Under the pieces are notes generated by a model. That model was not told the origin of the DNA. It worked only from the letters and a program-made list of their open reading frames with translations, and searched no databases. Source: a bacterium (GTDB taxonomy: Bacteria > Vulcanimicrobiota > Xenobia > Xenobiales > JADMJV01). From it: 35,888 nt of DNA. The stretch lies in the NCBI GenBank assembly GCA_030149525.1, contig JASBRJ010000118.1, positions 1-35,888 on the forward strand. Reading direction: 5' to 3'. Below, in pieces: positions 1 through 6,806 of the stretch; the first letter of the stretch is position 1, and each line of letters opens with the position of its first letter. A program made the translations under genes and the position numbers.

Positions 1-268
1 CTGAATAATAGATCTCTGGAAAGTCCCGCACAGCTTCCTCGGCCTTACTCAGCAGTTCGCGAGCTTTCCCCATAAGGTTTTCCGCCTCTTCAAACTCTCT
101 CCGGTGGAGAGCACGAATGCTCAAGGAGCAGTGTTTTATGATCTTTCTCTGCAGACTGAGAGAGAGATCGCGGGCCCCGTCGGTGCGCTCGAATCGGTCT
201 TCGATCTCTTCTACGATCGCTTGGAGTTTCGGACGAATGGCGTCCACTGTGGTGGCGTTTTCGGACAT
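1..268 (-). CDS. Translin-family protein, 3' end cut off by window edge
   Basis: Reading the minus strand from ATG at 268 gives 89 codons without a stop, running off the window. The start reads MSENATTVDAIRPKLQAIVE and is followed by a helical segment with the run SLSIRALHRREFEEAENLM. This resembles the translin/TRAX family, whose members have a conserved Ile-Arg-x-Leu-His-Arg-x-Glu stretch followed by an A-x-x-L/M helix. Eukaryotic translins are RNA/ssDNA-binding octamers; archaeal and bacterial homologues are poorly characterised and their substrate is unknown. Only the N-terminal half is seen, so the C-terminal acidic residues needed for nuclease activity cannot be judged. No Shine-Dalgarno is visible; instead a perfect GC hairpin sits just before the start. 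The gene diverges from cardiolipin synthase. Family call is good, function is open. Confidence 0.72.
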   Translation of the reverse strand, partial: MSENATTVDAIRPKLQAIVEEIEDRFERTDGARDLSLSLQRKIIKHCSLSIRALHRREFEEAENLMGKARELLSKAEEAVRDFPEIYYS

Positions 269-270
269 GT

Positions 271-286
271 GGGGCGGCTTCGCCCC
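271..286. repeat. GC-rich perfect inverted repeat next to translin start
   Basis: The sequence ggggcggcttcgcccc forms a 6-bp perfect stem with a 4-base loop. It ends two bases before the ATG of the minus-strand translin-type gene, where a ribosome-binding site would normally lie. There is no T-run, so it is not a standard terminator. A role in the 5' leader, such as hiding the ribosome site, is inference. Confidence 0.5.
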
Positions 287-351
287 GGAACGCCTTCGCC
301 CCCCCGTGAAGCGAGGATAGGAGTCCCCGCACATTCGCCAAAAGGCCGAGT

Positions 352-1791
352 ATGGAACATATCGGTTGGGCTCTTGCCCTCATTCTGTCGCTGCTTCATA
401 CGCTGGGCTTGCTCTCGGCCATCCATGCCGTGCTCAACGCCAGAACTTCCAGCGGAGCCATCGCCTGGTCCATTTCTCTTGTCACTTTCCCCTATCTCAC
501 GGTCCCTATCTACTGGGTTTTGGGGCGGCAGAAGTTCTACGGATACGTCAAGTTACTCCGCACCCACACCCTGGCTCACAACCGGACTCGTGAAATGGAA
601 GACTGCCTGGCCTCGCTGGAGAGCTTCGCCACGGACAACTCTACCGACGCGGCCACCACACGGGTGTTTGAACGACTCGCCCACATGCCGTTCACCTCGG
701 CCAACGAAGTGAAGCTGCTCATTGATGGCAAAGAGACCTTCGAGGCCATGTTCAAAGCCTGCCAGGAGGCCACCGACTACATTCTCGTTCTTTTCTACAT
801 TATCGGTGACGATGAAATCGGTAATGAATTCAAACGGCACCTCAAAGAGCGCGCCGACGCAGGCGTGCGAGTCTATGTTCTTTACGACGAGTTAGGCTGC
901 CTCACATTTTTGAGCCAGCAGTACATAGACGACCTGAAACAAGCCGGTATCGAAGTTCACCCTTTCTACACCACACGAGGCGGCTTCAATAAACTCCAGT
1001 ACAATTTCCGCAACCATCGCAAAATCGTCGTTGTAGACGGTCAACAAGCTTTGGTGGGAGGGGTGAATGTTCACGATGACTCTTGCGGACTCTCCAACTT
1101 CTACGGCAACTGGCGGGACACCCATACCATCTGCCGGGGTCCCGTGGTGCAGAACATCCAACTCATCTGGGCACAGGACTACTACTGGGCCACCGCAAGC
1201 CTCCCGGAACTCAACTGGACCGCCACGGCCGCCCCCAATTCCGATCAGAAAGCTCTCTACGTTGCCACAGGACCTGCCTCCAACCTCCCCAACGGCGTCC
1301 TCTTCTTCCTTCACTGTATTCAACAGGCCAAGGAACGACTTTGGCTTGCCAGTCCTTACTTCATCCCCGATCCTTCCGTGGTGGACGCCCTGATTCTGGC
1401 AAGTTTGCGAGGAGTGGATGTTCGAATCATCCTCCCCCAGCGCTACGATATGCTCATTATGTATCTGGCCGGATTCAGCTCACTACCCGAAGTGGAGCAC
1501 AGCGGCATTCGACTCTTTCGCTACCACACAGGGTACCCCCACCAAAAGTGCATGCTGGTCGATGATCGTTTCGGCTGGGTGGGGACCTCGAACATCGATA
1601 ACCGGTCCATGCGTCTCAATTTCGAAGGCAATCTGGTGGTTCACGACCCGAAGTTTTGCAAGGATATGGAGGAGATGCTACTCCGAGACCTCTCCAACAG
1701 CTACGAGGTTGGCCCGGAAGATTACTATAGTCGGGGATATCTGTTTAAGCTGGGCGTGAAGTTAGCCCGACTGTTTGGTCCGGTTTTATAA
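352..1791 (+). CDS. cls: Cardiolipin synthase (phospholipase D superfamily)
   Basis: This 479-residue membrane enzyme should condense two phosphatidylglycerols (or PG with another phospholipid) into cardiolipin at the inner membrane. Two hydrophobic segments occupy residues 5-27 and 37-58, as in bacterial Cls N-termini. Two HKD catalytic motifs follow: HRKIVVVD (H222, K224, D229) with GGVN after it, and HQKCMLVD (H397, K399, D404) with GTSNIDNRS after it. Length matches the family (about 480). The ATG is preceded by AAGG at a spacing of six bases. The next gene on the same strand starts three bases after the stop and encodes an endonuclease/exonuclease/phosphatase protein, a pairing also known from the E. 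coli clsB-ybhP locus. High confidence in the family; the exact lipid pair used is inferred. Confidence 0.93.
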   Translation: MEHIGWALALILSLLHTLGLLSAIHAVLNARTSSGAIAWSISLVTFPYLTVPIYWVLGRQKFYGYVKLLRTHTLAHNRTREMEDCLASLESFATDNSTDAATTRVFERLAHMPFTSANEVKLLIDGKETFEAMFKACQEATDYILVLFYIIGDDEIGNEFKRHLKERADAGVRVYVLYDELGCLTFLSQQYIDDLKQAGIEVHPFYTTRGGFNKLQYNFRNHRKIVVVDGQQALVGGVNVHDDSCGLSNFYGNWRDTHTICRGPVVQNIQLIWAQDYYWATASLPELNWTATAAPNSDQKALYVATGPASNLPNGVLFFLHCIQQAKERLWLASPYFIPDPSVVDALILASLRGVDVRIILPQRYDMLIMYLAGFSSLPEVEHSGIRLFRYHTGYPHQKCMLVDDRFGWVGTSNIDNRSMRLNFEGNLVVHDPKFCKDMEEMLLRDLSNSYEVGPEDYYSRGYLFKLGVKLARLFGPVL

Positions 1792-1794
1792 ATC

Positions 1795-3165
1795 TTGGTC
1801 TCGGAAGTTGTTAAGACCCTGCGTTTTCTCACTCGCCCGTTCCGGCGAGAGTTTTGGTATGGGAGAAAAGCCGGCCGCGAACACAACGACCATCCGGGCG
1901 TCCTCCTCATCTCTTTGAGTGGACTGACCGACCGGCAGGCTCAAAAACTCGCCCGAGATTGGAAGCATCACAAGCCCCATCCCACCCTGGACTCCCAACT
2001 CCCTCCGCTCCACACCTGGGAGCACGAGTCCGGTGAGAAAGAGAGTGTCGCTCTCTATCGGTTCTTCGTCTTTTGCTGGCGCACGATTCTCCTATTTCCT
2101 CTCCTTTGGAAAAAGAAGGTCTCCTGGTCCACTCATCTGTCCGAGGCCGACGAGTTGGCGCGAACCTATGCCGCTCTCGCCAACGGAAAAGACTTTTTCC
2201 ACCTCTGCGGACTTCATCATGAAATACGGGGAAGCCTGAGACGACTGAAACGGTTCGTTCGCGGTTTGGAGCGCCGGCGTTACTCTATCTGGTTGCTCCT
2301 CCGAGACCAGAGACAGTGCTTGCTCCCCGCAGAACTTCAGCTCCCCGAAGAACCTCTCGGCTGCTCGGAACTTGTGCTGATGGCAAGCGCCTACACTGTT
2401 TTTGAAAACCGGGTAGCGGCTCCGCAAGGCGCCCCCAAAGAACCGGGCACGCTGCGCGTCATGACCTATAACCTCCATAGCTGCGTGGGTCTCGACGGGA
2501 GAATGTCCATCCAGCGCATCGCCGAGGTCCTTCATCGTTACCAGCCGGATTTCGTGGCCCTCCAAGAGATGGACAGGAACTGCAAGCGCACTGGCGGCAT
2601 CGACCAGCTGTCGGCCCTGCGAAAACTCTGGCCCTCAACCGGAGCCTTCTTTCCCCTCCTCAAAAAGAGCGGAGGGCAGTATGGGATAGGCTTTCTCACG
2701 ACCCTGGAAGTGCTTGAATGGGAAGGCCGAATGCTGCCGCACGTGCCTCAACTCACTCCACAGGAAGCTCGTGGCGTGGTGCGGGTCAAGGTGCGCTACG
2801 AAGAGCAAGAGTTGGTCTTCTACAACACCCATCTGGGCCTGACTCGAAAGGAACGAAGGAGCCAAATGGCCGGACTCCTCCAGGAGGTCCAGACTCAACA
2901 GAGCCCTCATGTGCTGTTGGGCGATTTCAACTGCTCACCTAAGAGCCGGGAATACACCGACCTTTGTTGTCACCTTCACTCGGCTCAACAACAGCCGTCC
3001 AAAACCTGGTTCGGCACCTTTCCTCTGCGCCACCTGGACTACATCTTTCACAGTACCGGTTGGGAGGTCATCCGAACGTTTGCCCCACGAGACTCTCTGA
3101 CCAGAATCGCTTCCGATCATTTGCCTCTCATCACGGATTTGAAACCGCCGAGCTCTGACCGATAG
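1795..3165 (+). CDS. Endonuclease/exonuclease/phosphatase family protein with unknown N-terminal domain
   Basis: The 456-residue product has a C-terminal EEP domain (about 218-450), the fold of DNase I, APE1 and sphingomyelinases. Visible motifs are RVMTYNLHS (metal-site N226), VALQEMD (E258), YNTHLG, LLGDFN and SDHLPL, so the hydrolase core looks complete. Residues 1-210 are not part of this domain. They contain a hydrophobic stretch near 88-105 (LYRFFVFCWRTILLFPLLW) and a short run LLISLSGLT that faintly resembles the start of alkaline-phosphatase-type domains; I do not assign it. The start is a TTG three bases after cls with no clear Shine-Dalgarno, so translation is probably coupled. Substrate is unknown; a phosphodiester of a lipid or nucleic acid is likely. 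The last 35 bases overlap the convergent thymidine kinase gene. Confidence 0.8.
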   Translation: MVSEVVKTLRFLTRPFRREFWYGRKAGREHNDHPGVLLISLSGLTDRQAQKLARDWKHHKPHPTLDSQLPPLHTWEHESGEKESVALYRFFVFCWRTILLFPLLWKKKVSWSTHLSEADELARTYAALANGKDFFHLCGLHHEIRGSLRRLKRFVRGLERRRYSIWLLLRDQRQCLLPAELQLPEEPLGCSELVLMASAYTVFENRVAAPQGAPKEPGTLRVMTYNLHSCVGLDGRMSIQRIAEVLHRYQPDFVALQEMDRNCKRTGGIDQLSALRKLWPSTGAFFPLLKKSGGQYGIGFLTTLEVLEWEGRMLPHVPQLTPQEARGVVRVKVRYEEQELVFYNTHLGLTRKERRSQMAGLLQEVQTQQSPHVLLGDFNCSPKSREYTDLCCHLHSAQQQPSKTWFGTFPLRHLDYIFHSTGWEVIRTFAPRDSLTRIASDHLPLITDLKPPSSDR

Positions 3166-3733
3166 CGCCCCCCGTGCGTCGGACATAGCAGCCGTGACAG
3201 GTGGGAGAATACTGAGCGTCGGCGCCCAGCATCACCTGGGGTCCGTCGACGATGGCCTGACCTTGCAAGTCATGGCGAAGATTGAAGACCGCCTTGCGAT
3301 TGCAGAACATGCATGTGGTCTTCACTTCTTCGATGGCGTCGGCCAGTTCCAGCAAACGCCGGGAGCCGGGAAAAAGATTGGTGGCGAAATCGGTACGCAA
3401 CCCGTAGGCAATCACGGGAACATCGAACTCATAGGTTGCCTGGCGCAGAGCTTCCACCACTCGGGGACTCAAGAATTGGCTTTCATCCACCAAAACGCAA
3501 TGCAAACCCTCAAAAAGTTCCGGGTGAAACATGGTGTCCTCATCTAAGAGAAGATCCGCCTCGTAGCTCAATCCGGCCCTGGAACGCACCAATTGGGCTC
3601 CGAAACGATCATCTGAACGGGGTTTCATCAAGATGACCTTCTTGCCCTGAAGCTCGTAGTTGTGACGAACAGCCAGCAAGTTAAGGGTCTTGGCGCTCCC
3701 CATGGCGCCGTAACGAAAGTACAGCTTAGCCAA
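3131..3733 (-). CDS. tdk: Thymidine kinase
   Basis: This cytoplasmic 200-residue enzyme phosphorylates thymidine to dTMP in the salvage pathway. It is a type II thymidine kinase: P-loop GAMGSAKT (residues 9-16), DESQF (83-87, with E84 as probable catalytic base), and a lasso domain with zinc ligands in CMFC (C141, C144) and CHGC (C179, C182). Length is typical. The start is TTG, eight bases inside the end of the upstream aminotransferase gene, with AAAGG about ten bases ahead, so it is probably translated by coupling. It is the last gene of a long minus-strand run. Its 3' end overlaps the convergent EEP gene and no terminator hairpin was seen there. Confidence 0.93.
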   Translation of the reverse strand: MAKLYFRYGAMGSAKTLNLLAVRHNYELQGKKVILMKPRSDDRFGAQLVRSRAGLSYEADLLLDEDTMFHPELFEGLHCVLVDESQFLSPRVVEALRQATYEFDVPVIAYGLRTDFATNLFPGSRRLLELADAIEEVKTTCMFCNRKAVFNLRHDLQGQAIVDGPQVMLGADAQYSPTCHGCYVRRTGGAIGQSSAVSNP

Positions 3734-5069
3734 CAGCTACAGCCTTTCGAGATTGATAGGCGGCGAATAAGCCGGCGAACAGTTTCGGAATCAACGCCAT
3801 GCGATCAGGGGGCTCAACGAAGGCCACTCGGAACTGGGTCCGGCCGGTGTTTTCGGGATTGGTGCCCCTGTCATAGAACCCTTCCATGGGGGCCGTGAGG
3901 AGAGTGAGAGGTCCGTCTTCGGTGTCCACGCTTCCCTGGGTGGCACACCACATGACGAAATCCAACGAACTGAACGACTCGTCCACCAGAGGAGCCACAT
4001 CGATCACCGAGTAGAGAGAGGCCTCCGGACGTGAGACGATGGCTCCCGGAAGGGCCTGAGTCATGCCCTGATAGAAATTTTCAGCAATCTCGCCGTAATA
4101 GTCTCGTTGCTTTTTGAACCACTGCCTGAGGTCGGCTTCCGACTCCTGGCCCAGAGCAGCGAAAACAGCTTGACCCAAAGTGCTGGGACAGAGCGAGGCG
4201 GTGTTTTCTGCGACACACTGTTTGTGAAGAGTGAGGTTATCGGTCACCAGCGCGCCGATGCGCAAGCCACAGGCGTTCCAAACCTTCGAGGCCGTCTCGA
4301 TTCCGATTCGGCGCCCTTCCAAGCCTTCCACGTCTCGATTGCTCAGGGCCCACACCGAAGGTGCCGCCTCGTCGGTGTAGTGAAGCTCGCGGTAGGCCTC
4401 GTCGGAGACCATCCAGCAGTTATATTTTACGCAGAGTTGGGCAAGACGAATAAGATCCTCTCTACGATAAAGGCTGCCGGTCGGATTGTCGTAAGGAATG
4501 ATGACGACCGCTCCTGGATTCTCTCGTTGGAAAACCTCTTCCAGCTTGTCTTGAGGAGGCAACGGGAAGCGACCTTCGGGAGTCAGGTAGCGGCGCAAGG
4601 ACACCACTCGACGGCCAAGCCGGGCGGCAAAAGCCAGGTAGTTGGTGTAGGCCGCATCGATGATGAGAAGCGGTCTTTCCGAGGAGCCCGCGGGCCCACA
4701 GCAGGCCAGGATCATCAACTCCATGGCTTGGGAGCCACCATCGGTGATCTGCACATGCAACTTGTCCAGTTCCACCTGGAGATCGTCTCCCAGGGTAGCG
4801 CCAATAATTTTCTTGACCGCTTGTCGAGCTTCATCGGTGCCCACGGTGCCGGTATAGCGAACAACCCCGTCGGAAAATAGCCCACCGGGATGACCGGCGT
4901 CGGCCAGGGTTTTCTGCATGCGGGGATGCATGGGAAGAGACACGTTGCCGATAGCCACATTGATAGCTTCGGTGTCATCTTGGCGGGCGGCAAACTCGAT
5001 ACTCGCCACGCGAATTGCGGACGGTTGACGGCTGGCGATATGGGCGGACAGAACGGGTTCGGAATTCAT
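3726..5069 (-). CDS. PLP-dependent aminotransferase, class I/II fold
   Basis: The 447-residue protein belongs to the aspartate-aminotransferase fold. The PLP-binding lysine is K262 in ETASKVWNACGLRIG; N195 lies in DNPTGSLY, D223 and Y226 in SDEAYRELH, and R270 is close to the lysine as in family I members. The substrate amino acid cannot be read from sequence; alanine, aspartate or an aromatic amino acid are all possible. The ATG at 5069 is chosen because the family alignment begins soon after it; an open extension upstream lacks family similarity and would overlap the helicase gene. It lies 55 bases after the helicase and overlaps tdk by eight bases. It is a short 3' partner in the operon rather than an obvious functional partner of its neighbours. 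Confidence 0.85.
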   Translation of the reverse strand: MNSEPVLSAHIASRQPSAIRVASIEFAARQDDTEAINVAIGNVSLPMHPRMQKTLADAGHPGGLFSDGVVRYTGTVGTDEARQAVKKIIGATLGDDLQVELDKLHVQITDGGSQAMELMILACCGPAGSSERPLLIIDAAYTNYLAFAARLGRRVVSLRRYLTPEGRFPLPPQDKLEEVFQRENPGAVVIIPYDNPTGSLYRREDLIRLAQLCVKYNCWMVSDEAYRELHYTDEAAPSVWALSNRDVEGLEGRRIGIETASKVWNACGLRIGALVTDNLTLHKQCVAENTASLCPSTLGQAVFAALGQESEADLRQWFKKQRDYYGEIAENFYQGMTQALPGAIVSRPEASLYSVIDVAPLVDESFSSLDFVMWCATQGSVDTEDGPLTLLTAPMEGFYDRGTNPENTGRTQFRVAFVEPPDRMALIPKLFAGLFAAYQSRKAVAVG

Positions 5070-5124
5070 AGAAGCAGGATTCTCTTTGGTTGCCCCGGGT
5101 CCTTGGAGACTTTCCAGAAACGCC

Positions 5125-6789
5125 CTAATTGTTGACTCGACTGGGCAAGGACGGGGGCTTTCCGGTACGGAGCCAATCGCGGAGTAACTCTTCTCGCTCG
5201 GCGAGCTGATCAAGAGAGCAGCGAGACTGACCTGTCACATTTTGCAAACCGTTAAGGTGGGCATGGATCTTTGCGTAAGGAACCTTATGTGAACGGTAAA
5301 GCTCGTTGACGAGAGCGCTCAGGATGCCCCCCTTGCGACGCTGATGCTTCTTTTGCTCGGCCAGGAGCCTGGTGACTTCGCTGGTATCGGAAGGGCCGGC
5401 CACCGGTTCCGGCTCTTCATCCTCTTCCACGAGATCGGAGGCGAAATCGAAGAAGGTCTGTCCCCCTTTGTCTGCGGGGGCCGTTTCCACCAGTCCTGAA
5501 CGTTCTGGAACAGCCGCTAGAAAGCGATAGGCGAGCTCTTCATCGTCCGGTTCAGTTCGTTTGCGCTCCATTTCGGGAGGCAGTTCCAATCCGTTGCCCT
5601 GATTGGTTTGAGGAGCGATGGCGTGACGCCGTTCGTCGGTCATGGAGGCGGCAAATTCTACCAATCGTGGAATAGACGGAATATACAGATATCCTGCCTG
5701 ATCCTCCAGCCCCTGAACCAGGCGAACCAAACGGCCTGCCGCCTGACGAAAGAACATCTCGGTCTGAACAGGTGAGAGGTAGACCCCAACCCTCAGCCTG
5801 GGAATGTCGACTCCCTCCGAGACCATCTTCACAGAGACAAGCCAGGGTCTATCACCATCTTTGAATCTGCGGATTCTACCGGCAGCGTCGGGGTCGTCAT
5901 TGGTCACCGTGACGGGGTTGGTGCCGCTGACCTTCTTGATCACCTCGGCCAGAGCTCTCACATTGGCCACATCTCGTCCGAAAACAATCCCACCGGCGGT
6001 GGGGTGGTCTTCTCGCAAAATCATGAGGTGTTGGTGGGCTTCTCGGATCAGTTCGGTGACAAATTCTCCCTCCGGTGCCAGGGCCGTCCGCAAACGATCC
6101 GCCCCGAGTTGTTGCCCCAACTTTGTCATGAGGTCAAAGCGGAAGATTTTGCCGTCGCGCTCCCACTGAAAATCCCCATCATGGTGAGGAAAGTAGAGGG
6201 GGGCGCAATAGCCGTCTCTCAAAGCTTCTCCGTAACCGTAAGCGTAGTCGGACACAGAGACACCATGGTTTCCCCGAGAATAACCGACGAAGGGAATGGG
6301 GTTTCCGTCCGAACGAAAAGGCGTGCCGGAGAGAAGCAAGCGGCGGGTGGCGTTGGAAAAAACCGTCCGGAGGGCGTCACCCCAGGTGCGGTTGTCGCCG
6401 GCGTGGTGAATCTCGTCCAGGATGACCAATCGGCGTGGATTAGCAGGCGTTCTCAGCGATTCCGCGCTCATACCGAGGCGTTGATAAGTGAACACCCGTC
6501 CCACGCAGTCGGAGGACTCTCGGTCGTTCTCAAGATCGAGGTGAACTCCCCAATTGGCCATCTCTTCGGCCCATTGGCGACAGATGTGAACCGACGGACC
6601 TACCACATCGACTCGATCCACCGCTCCACGCTTGAGCTCGTTGAGCGCAACCATGACGGCGAACTTCGTCTTGCCCGCCCCAGGACAAGCGTCAACGAGA
6701 AAATTCTCGTTTTCCGATCGTAAAAACTGGGCGTAGCAAGCCTTGGCCCAGGCACGGGGCTTGAAACCTTTTATAACTCTTAGTGGCAT
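5125..6789 (-). CDS. Superfamily 2 DEAD/DEAH-box helicase
   Basis: The 554-residue protein shows a full SF2 motor: Walker A ACPGAGKT (34-41), DEIHHA (Walker B, 125-130), SGTPFRS (motif III-like, 154-160), VSEGVDIP (motif V, 323-330) and QAAGRLVRL (motif VI, about 349-357). It resembles the stand-alone UvrB/RecG-neighbour type of SF2 proteins found alone in many genomes and in phages. Residues from about 400 to 554 form a charged linker and a small helical C-terminal region that I do not recognise. No nuclease, methylase or specificity subunit lies nearby, so a restriction or defence role is not supported. ATG at 6789 follows the kinase stop by 17 bases; a longer reading from 6849 would overlap the kinase gene. 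Role in DNA or RNA metabolism is inferred only from the motor. Confidence 0.83.
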   Translation of the reverse strand: MPLRVIKGFKPRAWAKACYAQFLRSENENFLVDACPGAGKTKFAVMVALNELKRGAVDRVDVVGPSVHICRQWAEEMANWGVHLDLENDRESSDCVGRVFTYQRLGMSAESLRTPANPRRLVILDEIHHAGDNRTWGDALRTVFSNATRRLLLSGTPFRSDGNPIPFVGYSRGNHGVSVSDYAYGYGEALRDGYCAPLYFPHHDGDFQWERDGKIFRFDLMTKLGQQLGADRLRTALAPEGEFVTELIREAHQHLMILREDHPTAGGIVFGRDVANVRALAEVIKKVSGTNPVTVTNDDPDAAGRIRRFKDGDRPWLVSVKMVSEGVDIPRLRVGVYLSPVQTEMFFRQAAGRLVRLVQGLEDQAGYLYIPSIPRLVEFAASMTDERRHAIAPQTNQGNGLELPPEMERKRTEPDDEELAYRFLAAVPERSGLVETAPADKGGQTFFDFASDLVEEDEEPEPVAGPSDTSEVTRLLAEQKKHQRRKGGILSALVNELYRSHKVPYAKIHAHLNGLQNVTGQSRCSLDQLAEREELLRDWLRTGKPPSLPSRVNN

Positions 6790-6806
6790 GGAGAAAGACA
6801 GTGCTC

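Noticed and set aside
4107-4880. Plus-strand open frame of 257 codons
   Set aside because: It is antisense to the well-supported aminotransferase and shows no family motif or ribosome site.
5070-5213. N-terminal extension of the aminotransferase
   Set aside because: It overlaps the helicase end and reads as low-complexity sequence outside the family alignment.
6004-6723. Plus-strand open frame of 239 codons
   Set aside because: It is the complement of the helicase gene, whose motifs are complete on the minus strand.
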